Source of the DNA: Fibrella aquatilis
GTDB lineage: Bacteria; Bacteroidota; Bacteroidia; Cytophagales; Spirosomataceae
Assembly (NCBI RefSeq): GCF_017353255.1
Contig: NZ_JAFMYU010000032.1
Location: 1-64,000, forward strand
Length of the DNA stretch: 64,000 nt
Direction of reading: 5' to 3'
Positions 27,596-35,946 of this stretch are shown one piece after another; position 1 is the stretch's first letter; each line of letters opens with the position of its first letter. A program made the position numbers and the translations under genes. The notes under the pieces are model-generated. The model searched no databases, had not been told where the DNA came from, and was given only the letters and a program-made list of their open reading frames with translations.

Positions 27596-27684
27596 TTACG
27601 AACAAAAATTTGGATTAAAGTCAAGACAACAACCGAAACAGGTGCTAACGCCCTTTTTCACAGCACAAATAAACAGAAAAAGGA

Positions 27685-27746
27685 AGTAGCAGTGGGCAGT
27701 GAGATAGTTGGTAGAAGGTTGCTGACGCGTGTGGGCTGACGCGAAG
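27685..27746. repeat. Solo heptad arm with a gctgacgcg core
   Basis: Heptamer-like units (gcagtgg, gcagtga, ggtagaa) run into gctgacgcg, the inner stem seen in HP16 and HP26, but no complementary arm follows. It lies between eno and recG. Confidence 0.45.
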
Positions 27747-27768
27747 GAGACGCAAGATGTTGCGTCTC
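27747..27768. repeat. gagacgcaa palindrome at the recG 3' end
   Basis: Perfect 9-bp stem (27747-27755/27760-27768) with a gatg loop. From memory, gagacgc-type palindromes are dispersed in many cyanobacteria and some Bacteroidota. It touches the recG stop codon (TAG, 27768-27770). Confidence 0.6.
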
Positions 27769-29876
27769 TACGAAATTCGGCTCCAGTCGGATTGGGTGCG
27801 GCCGATGGCGTCGATGTGGTTGCGGATGGGGGCGTGTTCGGGGAGGATCAGCTGGGGATCGGTTTCCAAGATGATCTGGGCCGATTCGCGGGCGGCGGTC
27901 AGCACCGGGCCGTCTTTGGCGAGGTCGGCGAGGCGCAGGTCCATCAGGCCCGACTGCTGGGTGCCGGCCAGGTCGCCGGGGCCGCGGAGTTGCAGGTCTA
28001 CGTCGGCGATTTCGAAGCCATTGTTGGTGCGCACCATCGTTTCCAGGCGTAGTTTGGTGTCGGCGCTGAGTTTGTAGCCTGTCATCAGCACACAGTATGA
28101 CTGGTCACTGCCCCGGCCTACCCGGCCGCGTAGCTGATGCAGTTGCGACAGGCCAAAGCGTTCGGCACTTTCAATCACCATCACGCTGGCGTTGGGTACG
28201 TTCACGCCCACTTCAATCACCGTGGTAGCCACCAAAATGTTCACCTCACCTTTGGCAAAGCGGGTCATTTCATAGTCTTTGCTGTAGGGGTCCATCTTAC
28301 CGTGGAGGATGCCTACCTGGTACTGCGGCTGTGGAAACGCCCGTTGCATACCCTCGAACCCGTCGGTTAAGTCCTTGTAATCCAGCGTTTCCGACTCTTC
28401 AATGAGCGGATACACCACGTACACCTGCCGCCCCAGTTCGATTTGTTGCCGCATGAAGCCAAAGACCTCGGCGCGGTGCTTGTCGTACTTATGCACGGTT
28501 TTAATGGGCTTCCGTCCGGCGGGCATCTCGTCGATGATCGAAATGTCGAGGTTACCATAAAGGGTCATGGCCAGCGTACGCGGAATGGGCGTGGCGGTCA
28601 TCACCAGAATATGCGGCGGCACCACCGGGTTTTTGGCCCACATTTTGGCCCGCTGTGCCACACCAAAGCGGTGCTGCTCGTCAATAATGCACAGGCCCAA
28701 ATTGCGGAACTGCACGATGTCTTCGAGCAGGGCGTGGGTGCCCACCAGAATGTGCATCCGGCCCGTGAGCAGTTCATCGTGGAGCACCCGGCGGCGTTTG
28801 GTTTTGGTGCTGCCCGTCAGGATGCCGAGGTTCAGGCCCATCGCGTCGGCGAAGGGTTTCAGGCCATTGTAGTGCTGATCGGCCAGAATTTCGGTGGGGG
28901 CCATCAGGCAGGCCTGCGCCCCGTTGTCGATAGCCAGGAGCATAGTGATAAACGCCACGATGGTCTTGCCGCTGCCCACGTCGCCCTGCAAGAGCCGGTT
29001 CATTTGGCGACCCGTAAGGCAGTCTTTGTGAATCTCGCGCAAGACCCGTTGCTGCGCGCCCGTGAGCGGAAAAGGCAGCATGGTTTTGTAGAAATGCGCC
29101 AGCAGGGCCGTCTTGGTAAACACCTGTCCGGGATGTTCCTCCTTCTGAATCAGCTTGTTCGCAATGAGCCGCAGCTGATTGTAGAACAGTTCCTCGAATT
29201 TTAGGCGCCGTTCGGCCTGCCGCAACCACGCGGGGCTTTGGGGCAAATGAATGTTCCAGACAGCCTCGCGTTTGCCCACGAGCCGGAATTTTTCGATCAA
29301 ACTGGCGGGCAGCGTTTCGCTGATGTGCGGCCATGCCTGTTCCAGCAATGACCGCATCGCTTTGGCCATCACCTTGTTGTCGACAAAGCGGCGGCGGAGC
29401 TTTTCGGTCAGGTTATAAACCGGCGACAGCGTGGCCTCCGGTTCGGCTTCGGGGCGGATGGCGTCGAGTTCGGGGTGAACGATGCTGAACTTGCCCTGAA
29501 ACTCCTGCGGCTTGCCAAAGGCCACGTATTCGCCATCGCGCCGGAGCGTTTTTTCAAGCCACGACAGTCCCTGAAACCAGACCAAATCCATAGTGCCGGT
29601 GCCATCGGTGAAACTGCCGACGAGGCGTTTTTTTGGCCCTTCACCTTCCGTATGCCAGTCGCGGAGGCGGCCACGCACCTGCGCCGAGGGCATCGACTCC
29701 ATCAGTTCGGCAATGGTGTAGAAGCGCGTGCGGTCTTCGTACCGGAAGGGGTAGTACTGAATCAGGTCGCCGGCCGTAAACAGGTGCAGCTCTTTGTTCA
29801 GTAACTCAGCCCGTTGCGGTCCGAGGCCCTTGAGGTAGTCAAGTCGGGTATCAAAAAAGGTGGTCCGTTCGGTCAT
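27768..29876 (-). CDS. recG: ATP-dependent DNA helicase RecG
   Basis: 702 residues. Branch-migrating helicase that remodels stalled replication forks and Holliday junctions. N-terminal wedge (OB) domain with YPFRYEDRTRFYTI; helicase motifs GDVGSGKT (I), DEQHRFGV (II), MTATPIPRT (III), then LVATTVIEVGVNVPNAS and QLRGRVGRG (V-VI). Complete and of normal length. Confidence 0.97.
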   Translation of the reverse strand: MTERTTFFDTRLDYLKGLGPQRAELLNKELHLFTAGDLIQYYPFRYEDRTRFYTIAELMESMPSAQVRGRLRDWHTEGEGPKKRLVGSFTDGTGTMDLVWFQGLSWLEKTLRRDGEYVAFGKPQEFQGKFSIVHPELDAIRPEAEPEATLSPVYNLTEKLRRRFVDNKVMAKAMRSLLEQAWPHISETLPASLIEKFRLVGKREAVWNIHLPQSPAWLRQAERRLKFEELFYNQLRLIANKLIQKEEHPGQVFTKTALLAHFYKTMLPFPLTGAQQRVLREIHKDCLTGRQMNRLLQGDVGSGKTIVAFITMLLAIDNGAQACLMAPTEILADQHYNGLKPFADAMGLNLGILTGSTKTKRRRVLHDELLTGRMHILVGTHALLEDIVQFRNLGLCIIDEQHRFGVAQRAKMWAKNPVVPPHILVMTATPIPRTLAMTLYGNLDISIIDEMPAGRKPIKTVHKYDKHRAEVFGFMRQQIELGRQVYVVYPLIEESETLDYKDLTDGFEGMQRAFPQPQYQVGILHGKMDPYSKDYEMTRFAKGEVNILVATTVIEVGVNVPNASVMVIESAERFGLSQLHQLRGRVGRGSDQSYCVLMTGYKLSADTKLRLETMVRTNNGFEIADVDLQLRGPGDLAGTQQSGLMDLRLADLAKDGPVLTAARESAQIILETDPQLILPEHAPIRNHIDAIGRTQSDWSRIS

Positions 29877-29928
29877 GTACGTTAGGGCAACGATACAGTA
29901 AAAATAACGGTTTGTAGATTAGTCTTCT

Positions 29929-30027
29929 GTTTGCTGTTTTGAGTCTTCTGTTGCTTGGCGCATTAGTTAGCTTCGCGCTGGCGGCCCCTCGACTGCGCCA
30001 AGCAACAGAAGACTCAAAACAGCAAAC
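29929..30027. repeat. HP12 heptad hairpin, 34-bp perfect arms
   Basis: Arms 29929-29962 and 29994-30027 are exact complements. Units are gtcttct and gtttgct type, shared with HP24 and two solo arms. The inner stem is cttggcgca. It lies between divergent recG and the DUF1338 gene. Confidence 0.92.
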
Positions 30028-30045
30028 TGTAAACTCCCTTAAAAA

Positions 30046-30948
30046 ATGTCCCCCCTCGACACTGTTCTCTCCGGCCTGATGCGCCGCTACACCGAGCGCG
30101 TTCCTGACGTGCAGGGCATTATTGATGCCATGATTGACGAAGGCATGATCCATTCGTCGGGCCAGATTGAAAATGACCACATCGCCTTCCGTACCATGGG
30201 CGTACCCAACCTGGGGCTGGCGTCTTTCGAGAAGATTTTTCTGGCCTATGGCTACGAAAAACGCGAGCCGTACAACTTCGCTGAAAAGAAGCTGAGTGCC
30301 TATTGGTACGCCCCGCCCGCCGACCGCGCCGCTGATAACCTGCCCCGGATTTTCGCCAGCGAACTGCGGGTGCATGAGTTATCCACAAAAGCACAGGACA
30401 TTATCCACAAGTACACCAGCACGGTGGATAAAGATCCTGTTGATGCCCTGGATTTAACTGATGGCGACGCCGTTGACCAGTTTTTACACCAGCCACTTTG
30501 GGCCACACCCACGCTGACCGAATACCAGACGCTGCTGGCCGAAAGCGAGTACGCCGCCTGGGTGATCTACAACCGCTACTACCTCAACCACTTCACCATC
30601 AGTGTGCATAACCTGCCCATTGGCTACAACACCATCGACGAATTCGTGGCGTTTCTACAGGCGCGGGGGTTCAAGCTCAACTCATCGGGTGGGGTGATTA
30701 AAGTAAGCCCCGACGGTGGGTTGAGGCAGGCCTCGACCGTGGCGCAGCTGGTAGATGCTCAGTTTGCCGGGGGCGAAACGCATCGCATTGCGGGTTCTTA
30801 CGTGGAGTTCGCCGAGCGGCGCGTGTTACCCCAGTTTGCCCACCTGCCCACGCGCCAGCTCACCCGCGAACACCGCCGCGAAGGCTTCGAAGCCGCCAAC
30901 GCTGATAAAATCTTTGAAAGCACGTTTGTAGCGCAAACGGGGAAGTGA
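30046..30948 (+). CDS. DUF1338 (HglS-like 2-oxoadipate dioxygenase/decarboxylase family) protein
   Basis: 300 residues, recognised as DUF1338 from NDHIAFRTMG (metal-ligand His), YNFAEKKLSAYWYAPP and ARLRVHELS-like FASELRVHEL. Characterised members (HglS of Pseudomonas) are Fe(II) enzymes that turn 2-oxoadipate into 2-hydroxyglutarate in lysine catabolism. This protein is shorter than HglS, so its substrate may differ. The stop is inside HP13. Confidence 0.82.
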   Translation: MSPLDTVLSGLMRRYTERVPDVQGIIDAMIDEGMIHSSGQIENDHIAFRTMGVPNLGLASFEKIFLAYGYEKREPYNFAEKKLSAYWYAPPADRAADNLPRIFASELRVHELSTKAQDIIHKYTSTVDKDPVDALDLTDGDAVDQFLHQPLWATPTLTEYQTLLAESEYAAWVIYNRYYLNHFTISVHNLPIGYNTIDEFVAFLQARGFKLNSSGGVIKVSPDGGLRQASTVAQLVDAQFAGGETHRIAGSYVEFAERRVLPQFAHLPTRQLTREHRREGFEAANADKIFESTFVAQTGK

Positions 30949-31019
30949 GTTGGTGGTTGGTAGTTGGTGGTTACTTCGCGTCGAGGCTGGCGCGAAGCAA
31001 CCACCAACTACCAACTCAC
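30945..31019. repeat. HP13 heptad hairpin with a 7-nt arm difference
   Basis: Inner arms 30957-30980 and 30991-31014 match at 23 of 24. Outer words gtgagttgg pair too, but the left arm has one extra tggttgg unit. Inner stem: ttcgcg. It separates the convergent DUF1338 gene and eutB, fitting a bidirectional terminator. Confidence 0.88.
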
Positions 31020-32401
31020 CTCCCCATTGCCGTATCCAGCAGCCATTGGCGGGACTGTCCGGTTAGCAGACGGCCGTTATTACCAAATAAGCCGTTGTCG
31101 GTCAGCCACTTCTGAAATTCGGGGGCGGGTTGCAGGCCGAGCAGGTTGCGGGCGTAGAGCGCGTCGTGGAAGCTGGTGCTCTGGTAGTGTAGCATCACGT
31201 CGTCGGCACCGGGCAGGCCCATAATGAACGTTACACCCGCCGTGGCCAGCAGTGTTAGCAGGGTGTCCATATCGTCCTGATCAGCTTCGGCGTGGTTGGT
31301 GTAGCATACGTCGATGCCCATGGGCAGTCCCAATAGCTTGCCGCAGCAGTGGTCTTCCAGACCGGCGCGGATGATCTGCTTGCCGTTGTAGAGGTACTCC
31401 GGCCCAATGAACCCCACCACCGAATTCACCAGCAACGGATCAAACGCCCGCGCCACGGCATAGGCCCGCACCTCGGCGGTTTGCTGGTCAAGCTCGTGGT
31501 GCGCATTGGCCGAGAGTGCACTCCCCTGCCCCGTTTCGAAATACATCACCTGCTGCCCCACAGTGCCCCGTTTCAGGGCCAGCGTGGCTTCATAGCCTTC
31601 GCGCAACAGGGCCAAATCAACGCCGAATGACCGGTTTACCCCCTCCGTGCCGCCAATGCTCTGAAACGCCAGATCGACCGGGGCACCCTGCTCAATGGCC
31701 CGGAGCGTGGTGGTAATATGGCTCAGCACGCAGGTTTGGGTGGGTATGTCGCGGAGCCGAACGCGCAGTTGGTCCAGCATATGCAGCAGCTGCACCGTGG
31801 CGGGCACACTGTCGGTAGCGGGGTTGATGCCGATGACCGCGTCGCCGGAGCCGTAGAGCAGACCGTCGATAATGCTGGCCAGAATGCCGCGTGGGTCGTC
31901 GGTGGGGTGGTTGGGTTGCAGGCGCGTGTGCAGCCGCCCTCTTCCGCCCAGCGTGTTGCGAAATCGACTGACTACCTGGCACTTAGCTGCCACGGTGATC
32001 AGATCCTGATTGCGCATGAGCTTAGAAACCCCCGCCACCATTTCGGGCGTGAGGCCCCATTTTAGCTGCGCCAATACCGCCGACGTAGCCGTTTCAGACA
32101 GAAGAAAATCGCGAAAATCGCCCACGGTGAGGTGGCTGATGGGCGCAAATGCCGCCCGGTCGTGGCTGTCCAGAATCAAGCGCGTCACCTCGTCCTGCTC
32201 GTAGGGAATAACGGCTTCGTTCAGAAAAACAGCCATCGGAAGGTCGGCAAGGGCCATTTGTGCCGCCACGCGCTCTTCGGCCGTTTGCGCCGCCACCCCC
32301 GCCAGCTCATCGCCCGACCGCCGGGGCGTAGCCCGCGCCAGCAGCGTTTTCAGGTCGTCGAACACGTAGGTATGGTGGTGAACCGTGTGGCGGTAAAGCA
32401 T
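31016..32401 (-). CDS. eutB: Ethanolamine ammonia-lyase large subunit EutB
   Basis: 461 residues, normal for EutB, the catalytic subunit of adenosylcobalamin-dependent ethanolamine ammonia-lyase (ethanolamine to acetaldehyde and ammonia). Blocks LRDIPTQTCVLSHITT, GTEGVNRSFGVDLALL, YFETGQGSALSANAHH, VVGFIGPEYLYNGKQIIRAGLEDHCCGKLLGLPMGID are family hallmarks. ATG 32401 chosen; the frame runs on into HP14. The small subunit EutC, normally adjacent, is missing here. Confidence 0.93.
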   Translation of the reverse strand: MLYRHTVHHHTYVFDDLKTLLARATPRRSGDELAGVAAQTAEERVAAQMALADLPMAVFLNEAVIPYEQDEVTRLILDSHDRAAFAPISHLTVGDFRDFLLSETATSAVLAQLKWGLTPEMVAGVSKLMRNQDLITVAAKCQVVSRFRNTLGGRGRLHTRLQPNHPTDDPRGILASIIDGLLYGSGDAVIGINPATDSVPATVQLLHMLDQLRVRLRDIPTQTCVLSHITTTLRAIEQGAPVDLAFQSIGGTEGVNRSFGVDLALLREGYEATLALKRGTVGQQVMYFETGQGSALSANAHHELDQQTAEVRAYAVARAFDPLLVNSVVGFIGPEYLYNGKQIIRAGLEDHCCGKLLGLPMGIDVCYTNHAEADQDDMDTLLTLLATAGVTFIMGLPGADDVMLHYQSTSFHDALYARNLLGLQPAPEFQKWLTDNGLFGNNGRLLTGQSRQWLLDTAMGR

Positions 32402-32421
32402 GAACGTTCGGTTGTTTGGCG

Positions 32422-32484
32422 GTTTGTGCGTTTGTTTGTTGCCGACGCAGCAGCCGGAAGGCCACAACAGACAAACGCACAAAC
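32422..32484. repeat. HP14 hairpin element, 8-nt units
   Basis: Arms 32422-32441 and 32465-32484 match at 19 of 20. Units are gtttgtgc and gtttgttt (8 nt). It fills the divergent gap between eutB and the PhoD-like gene. Confidence 0.8.
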
Positions 32485-32488
32485 AAAG

Positions 32489-33541
32489 ATGAAGAATCTG
32501 CTCCTAATCAGCCTGCTTGGTGGCCTCCTGTTAAGCGGTTGCCACCGGGCCAGCACAAAGCTGGTCTCTACCGAACCGCCCGTTGGCCTGGAAGCGGAAA
32601 CACCAACCAATATGCCTATAAATACTATTGCCTTTGGCTCGTGTAGCGACCAAAAAAGAGACCAGCCGCTCTGGGACGACATTCTGGCCCAAAACCCACA
32701 AGTTTGGATCTGGCTTGGCGATAATGTCTACGGCGATTCGGAGGACATGGGCGTGCTGAAAGCCAAATACGACCTGCAAAAAAGTAACCCCGTCTACCAG
32801 CAGCTTCGCCAGTCGGCAGCTATCATTGGCGTTTGGGACGACCACGACTATGGGGTTAACGATGGTGGTAAAGAATACCCCCGCCGACAGGAAAGCCAGC
32901 AACTGATGCTCGATTTTCTGGACGTACCCACCACCAGCCCGTTGCGCACGCAGGCCGGTGGGTACTCGGCCCATGTGTACGGCCCCAAAGGACAGCAGGT
33001 AAAAGTGATCTTGCTGGATGGACGCTATTTCCGCGACCCGCTCATGAAAAACGGAAAGGACAACGTACCCAACCCCACCGGCGATATAATGGGCGAGACG
33101 CAATGGCAATGGCTGGAAGCACAGCTGACCAACTCCGATGCCGACATCCACCTGATTGGCTCTGGTATTCAGGTGCTGCCCGAAGAACACCCGTATGAAA
33201 AATGGGCCAATTTTCCCGTTGCCCGGCAGCGGCTGCTAGACCTTTTGGCCAAAACGAAGCCCCGTGGTGCCATACTACTCAGCGGCGACCGACACATGGC
33301 CGAGGTGTCGAAGGTGGTAGTGCCGGGCCTGGGCTACGACCTATACGATATCACGAGCAGTGGCCTGACGCACTATTCCAAGCCGCATGAAGAACCCAAT
33401 AAGCACCGGGTTGGCGCTATGGTGGCCAACCTGAACTACGGCCTCATCACCATCAACTGGGCTAAAAAGCCGCACAGGGCGACGGTGCAGATCAAAGGCG
33501 ATAGCCTGGCTACTCACCTGACCCAGGAAATTCAGTTTTAA
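32489..33541 (+). CDS. PhoD-like alkaline phosphatase lipoprotein
   Basis: 350 residues; lipobox LLSGC at Cys18. The mature metallophosphatase has FGSCSDQ, WLGDNVYGD, GVWDDHDYGVNDGG, DGRYFRDP, and SGDRHMAEV, which carry the expected Asp, Asn and His metal ligands of the PhoD family. It probably releases phosphate from esters at the cell surface. The ATG at 32489 is 4 nt past HP14. Confidence 0.9.
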   Translation: MKNLLLISLLGGLLLSGCHRASTKLVSTEPPVGLEAETPTNMPINTIAFGSCSDQKRDQPLWDDILAQNPQVWIWLGDNVYGDSEDMGVLKAKYDLQKSNPVYQQLRQSAAIIGVWDDHDYGVNDGGKEYPRRQESQQLMLDFLDVPTTSPLRTQAGGYSAHVYGPKGQQVKVILLDGRYFRDPLMKNGKDNVPNPTGDIMGETQWQWLEAQLTNSDADIHLIGSGIQVLPEEHPYEKWANFPVARQRLLDLLAKTKPRGAILLSGDRHMAEVSKVVVPGLGYDLYDITSSGLTHYSKPHEEPNKHRVGAMVANLNYGLITINWAKKPHRATVQIKGDSLATHLTQEIQF

Positions 33542-33544
33542 ACA

Positions 33545-33621
33545 GTTATTGGTCATTGGTCCGGGGCGCGTAGCCCAATGACGCCCGCAGGGCTACGCGC
33601 CCCGGACCAATGACCAATAAC
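33545..33621. repeat. HP15 heptad hairpin, 32-bp perfect arms
   Basis: Arms 33545-33576 and 33590-33621 are exact complements, loop 13 nt. Units gttattg and gtcattg lead into a GC-rich inner stem. It begins 3 nt after the PhoD-like stop. Confidence 0.93.
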
Positions 33622-33637
33622 CATCAAACCACACCAT

Positions 33638-34921
33638 ATGCCTACACACATCCCCAAAATTTCCTGGCAAACAGCCTGTGCTTTAGTGATTTCCAATATG
33701 GTGGGTACGGGGGTGTTCACCAGCCTTGGGTTTCAGCTCAGCGCCGTGCAAAACACCTGGTCCATCATTTTGCTGTGGGTGCTGGGGGGTATTTTGGCCC
33801 TGATCGGGGCATTTACCTTCGCCGAACTCGGCACCCATTACCCCGACGAAAACGGCGGCGACTACGTCTTTATCTCCAAAGGACTACACCCATTTCTGGG
33901 GTATTTGTCGGCCTGGGTATCGCTGGTGGGTGGGTTTGCGGCACCGGTGGCTATTGCGGGTAAAACCATGGAAGCCTACCTGTCGCCGTTCGGGCTGGCC
34001 AACCCGCGAGCGCTGACGGTGGCCCTCATCGTGGCCATTGGCGTGCTGCATTCGGCCAGTCTGAAGCAGAGCAGCGTGTTTCAGAACGGGACCACATTGC
34101 TTAAAATCGGGTTTATTGGCGGCATCATAGCCCTGGGTTTTGGGATGGCGGCCCTACCCGGTAATGCCTTGCAGTGGGACAACAGCTACCAAGATGAAGT
34201 ATTCACGGCCCCGTTTGCGGTGTCGCTGCTCTACGTCACCTATGCCTACGTCGGCTGGAATGCGGCGGCTTACATTGTCTCAGAAATCCGCGACCCGCGC
34301 CGGAGTTTGCCTAAGGCTCTGCTGCTGGGCACGTTGGGGGTAACGGCCATCTACATTTGTTTGCAACTGGTCATGCTCCGCCAAGCTACTTTGGCTCAAC
34401 TACAGGGACAAACCGAGGTAGCCGTCATCGCGTTTGGGCATCTGCTGGGGCCGTCGGGCCGCCGCTGGGTGAGCGCGGGCATTGCCTTTCAGCTTGTTGC
34501 TACCATGAGTTCCTACGTCTGGATCGGCAGCCGGGTTACGCAACGAATGGCCCAGGATTTCCCGCTATGGCACTTTTTCGGTAAACAATCGACCCGGCAA
34601 ATTCCGGTGCGGGCCATCTGGTTGCAGACGGGTATCACGCTGCTGTTGCTTTTTTCGGGAACACTGGAACAGGTGTTGCTCTGCACCTCGTTTGTGCTGC
34701 AACTCATGGGTACGCTGGCCGTGGCAAGCCTGCTATGCACCCCTCGCCTACCCCATGCCTTTCACAGCCCCTGGCGTCCGTGGCTGCAATGGGGCTACAT
34801 CCTCTTCAGCCTGTGCGTGTTGGGCTTCATCCTCGCCGACCGACCTCGCGAAAGCCTCATCGGACTAGCCATTGTAGCCGTGGGGGGCCTCACCTACTGG
34901 CTACGCCCACGCTGGGGTTAG
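33638..34921 (+). CDS. APC-family amino acid permease
   Basis: 427 residues, 12 hydrophobic segments. N-terminal VISNMVGTGVFTSLGF is the substrate-binding unwound helix 1 of the APC/LAT fold; FAELGTHYPDENGGDYVF follows. Likely imports an amino acid or amine. Its proximity to eutB invites ethanolamine as substrate, but they are separated and on opposite strands. Confidence 0.9.
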   Translation: MPTHIPKISWQTACALVISNMVGTGVFTSLGFQLSAVQNTWSIILLWVLGGILALIGAFTFAELGTHYPDENGGDYVFISKGLHPFLGYLSAWVSLVGGFAAPVAIAGKTMEAYLSPFGLANPRALTVALIVAIGVLHSASLKQSSVFQNGTTLLKIGFIGGIIALGFGMAALPGNALQWDNSYQDEVFTAPFAVSLLYVTYAYVGWNAAAYIVSEIRDPRRSLPKALLLGTLGVTAIYICLQLVMLRQATLAQLQGQTEVAVIAFGHLLGPSGRRWVSAGIAFQLVATMSSYVWIGSRVTQRMAQDFPLWHFFGKQSTRQIPVRAIWLQTGITLLLLFSGTLEQVLLCTSFVLQLMGTLAVASLLCTPRLPHAFHSPWRPWLQWGYILFSLCVLGFILADRPRESLIGLAIVAVGGLTYWLRPRWG

Positions 34922-35856
34922 ACCTCGATCAGCATGGCCCCGTAGGAATACCCGCCGCCGAAGACTGTGACTACGATGTGCTCGCCTTTTTGGAACGAGT
35001 CCCAGCGTTCGGAGAGGGCAATGGCGCAACCCGCGCAACCGGTATTACCCAAGTACTGAATGTTGGAAATCAGTTTTTCTTCGGGGAGGCCCAGCGTTTG
35101 CATCACGTTGCGGCTAATGCGCAGGTTGGCCTGGTGGGGCAGTACGTAGTCTACGTCAGCCACGGTGAGTTGGTGGCGCTCCAGAATCTGGAGGCTGGCC
35201 TTGGGCATGTAGATGCACGCATTCTGGAATACGTCGCGGCCATAGGGCATGATTACCCCCCGTACCAGCGGCTGTAACACCACCGCCTCCACAGCTTTAC
35301 CCGCATGGGCAGCCCCGCCCGTGAGCAGCCCCATAATGGTGAGATCATTCTCCGACTGGCGTTCTTTGGTGATGAGCAGGGCGGCGGCACCGTCGCCCCA
35401 GAGGTGGCCCGACACGGTGTCGTCTTCGTTGTAATAGGCCGTGTTATGTTCGGTAACGACCACCAGCGCCCGCGAGGCTTTGTTAAGGGCGAAATACCCC
35501 TCTACGATCTCAATGGCGTTGAGCAATGACGAGCAGGCCGACGACACCGACACGGTTGGAATATCGGCAATGGCCAGGTGATGCTGAATAGCGTGGGCCA
35601 GGGTAACGATGGTGTCGTGAGGGGTGTAGGTAGCGCCCACGATCAGATCGACCGTCGAGAGGTCGGCTTGGGCCATGAGTCGGTTCACTACGTCCACCGA
35701 CATTGTATTGGTATTCTCGCCGGGGGCGGCCTTTCGGCGTTCGCTAATCCCGGTCCGAGTGGTGATCCATTCGTCGGAAAGTCCGTTGAGTTGGGTAAAA
35801 TGATCATTGCCAACTACTTGCTGAGGCAAATAGTGGCTAACTGCGTGAATAAACAT
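34918..35856 (-). CDS. 3-oxoacyl-ACP synthase III family protein
   Basis: 312 residues. Ketoacyl synthase III fold with catalytic Cys108 (VSSACSS), His in VLPHQANLRI and Asn in YLGNTGCAG. ITTRTGISERR at the N-terminus is also typical. Could start fatty acid synthesis or make a specialised acyl product; it is not in a fab operon, which favours a specialised role. Overlaps the convergent permease by 4 bp. Confidence 0.9.
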   Translation of the reverse strand: MFIHAVSHYLPQQVVGNDHFTQLNGLSDEWITTRTGISERRKAAPGENTNTMSVDVVNRLMAQADLSTVDLIVGATYTPHDTIVTLAHAIQHHLAIADIPTVSVSSACSSLLNAIEIVEGYFALNKASRALVVVTEHNTAYYNEDDTVSGHLWGDGAAALLITKERQSENDLTIMGLLTGGAAHAGKAVEAVVLQPLVRGVIMPYGRDVFQNACIYMPKASLQILERHQLTVADVDYVLPHQANLRISRNVMQTLGLPEEKLISNIQYLGNTGCAGCAIALSERWDSFQKGEHIVVTVFGGGYSYGAMLIEV

Positions 35857-35946
35857 GTGCCGGTTAACTTGGCGTCGAGATTAACAACTGAAATTTGGGC
35901 GAAAGTTAAAACCTTCCAAGACGGTGTGGTACAATAACTGAGTATA

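Noticed and set aside
28443-29204. 253-residue ORF opposite recG
   Set aside because: Antisense shadow of a conserved helicase gene in GC-rich DNA.
33638-34921. APC permease as a dedicated ethanolamine permease
   Set aside because: It is near eutB but on the opposite strand and separated by another gene; no specific signature supports ethanolamine.
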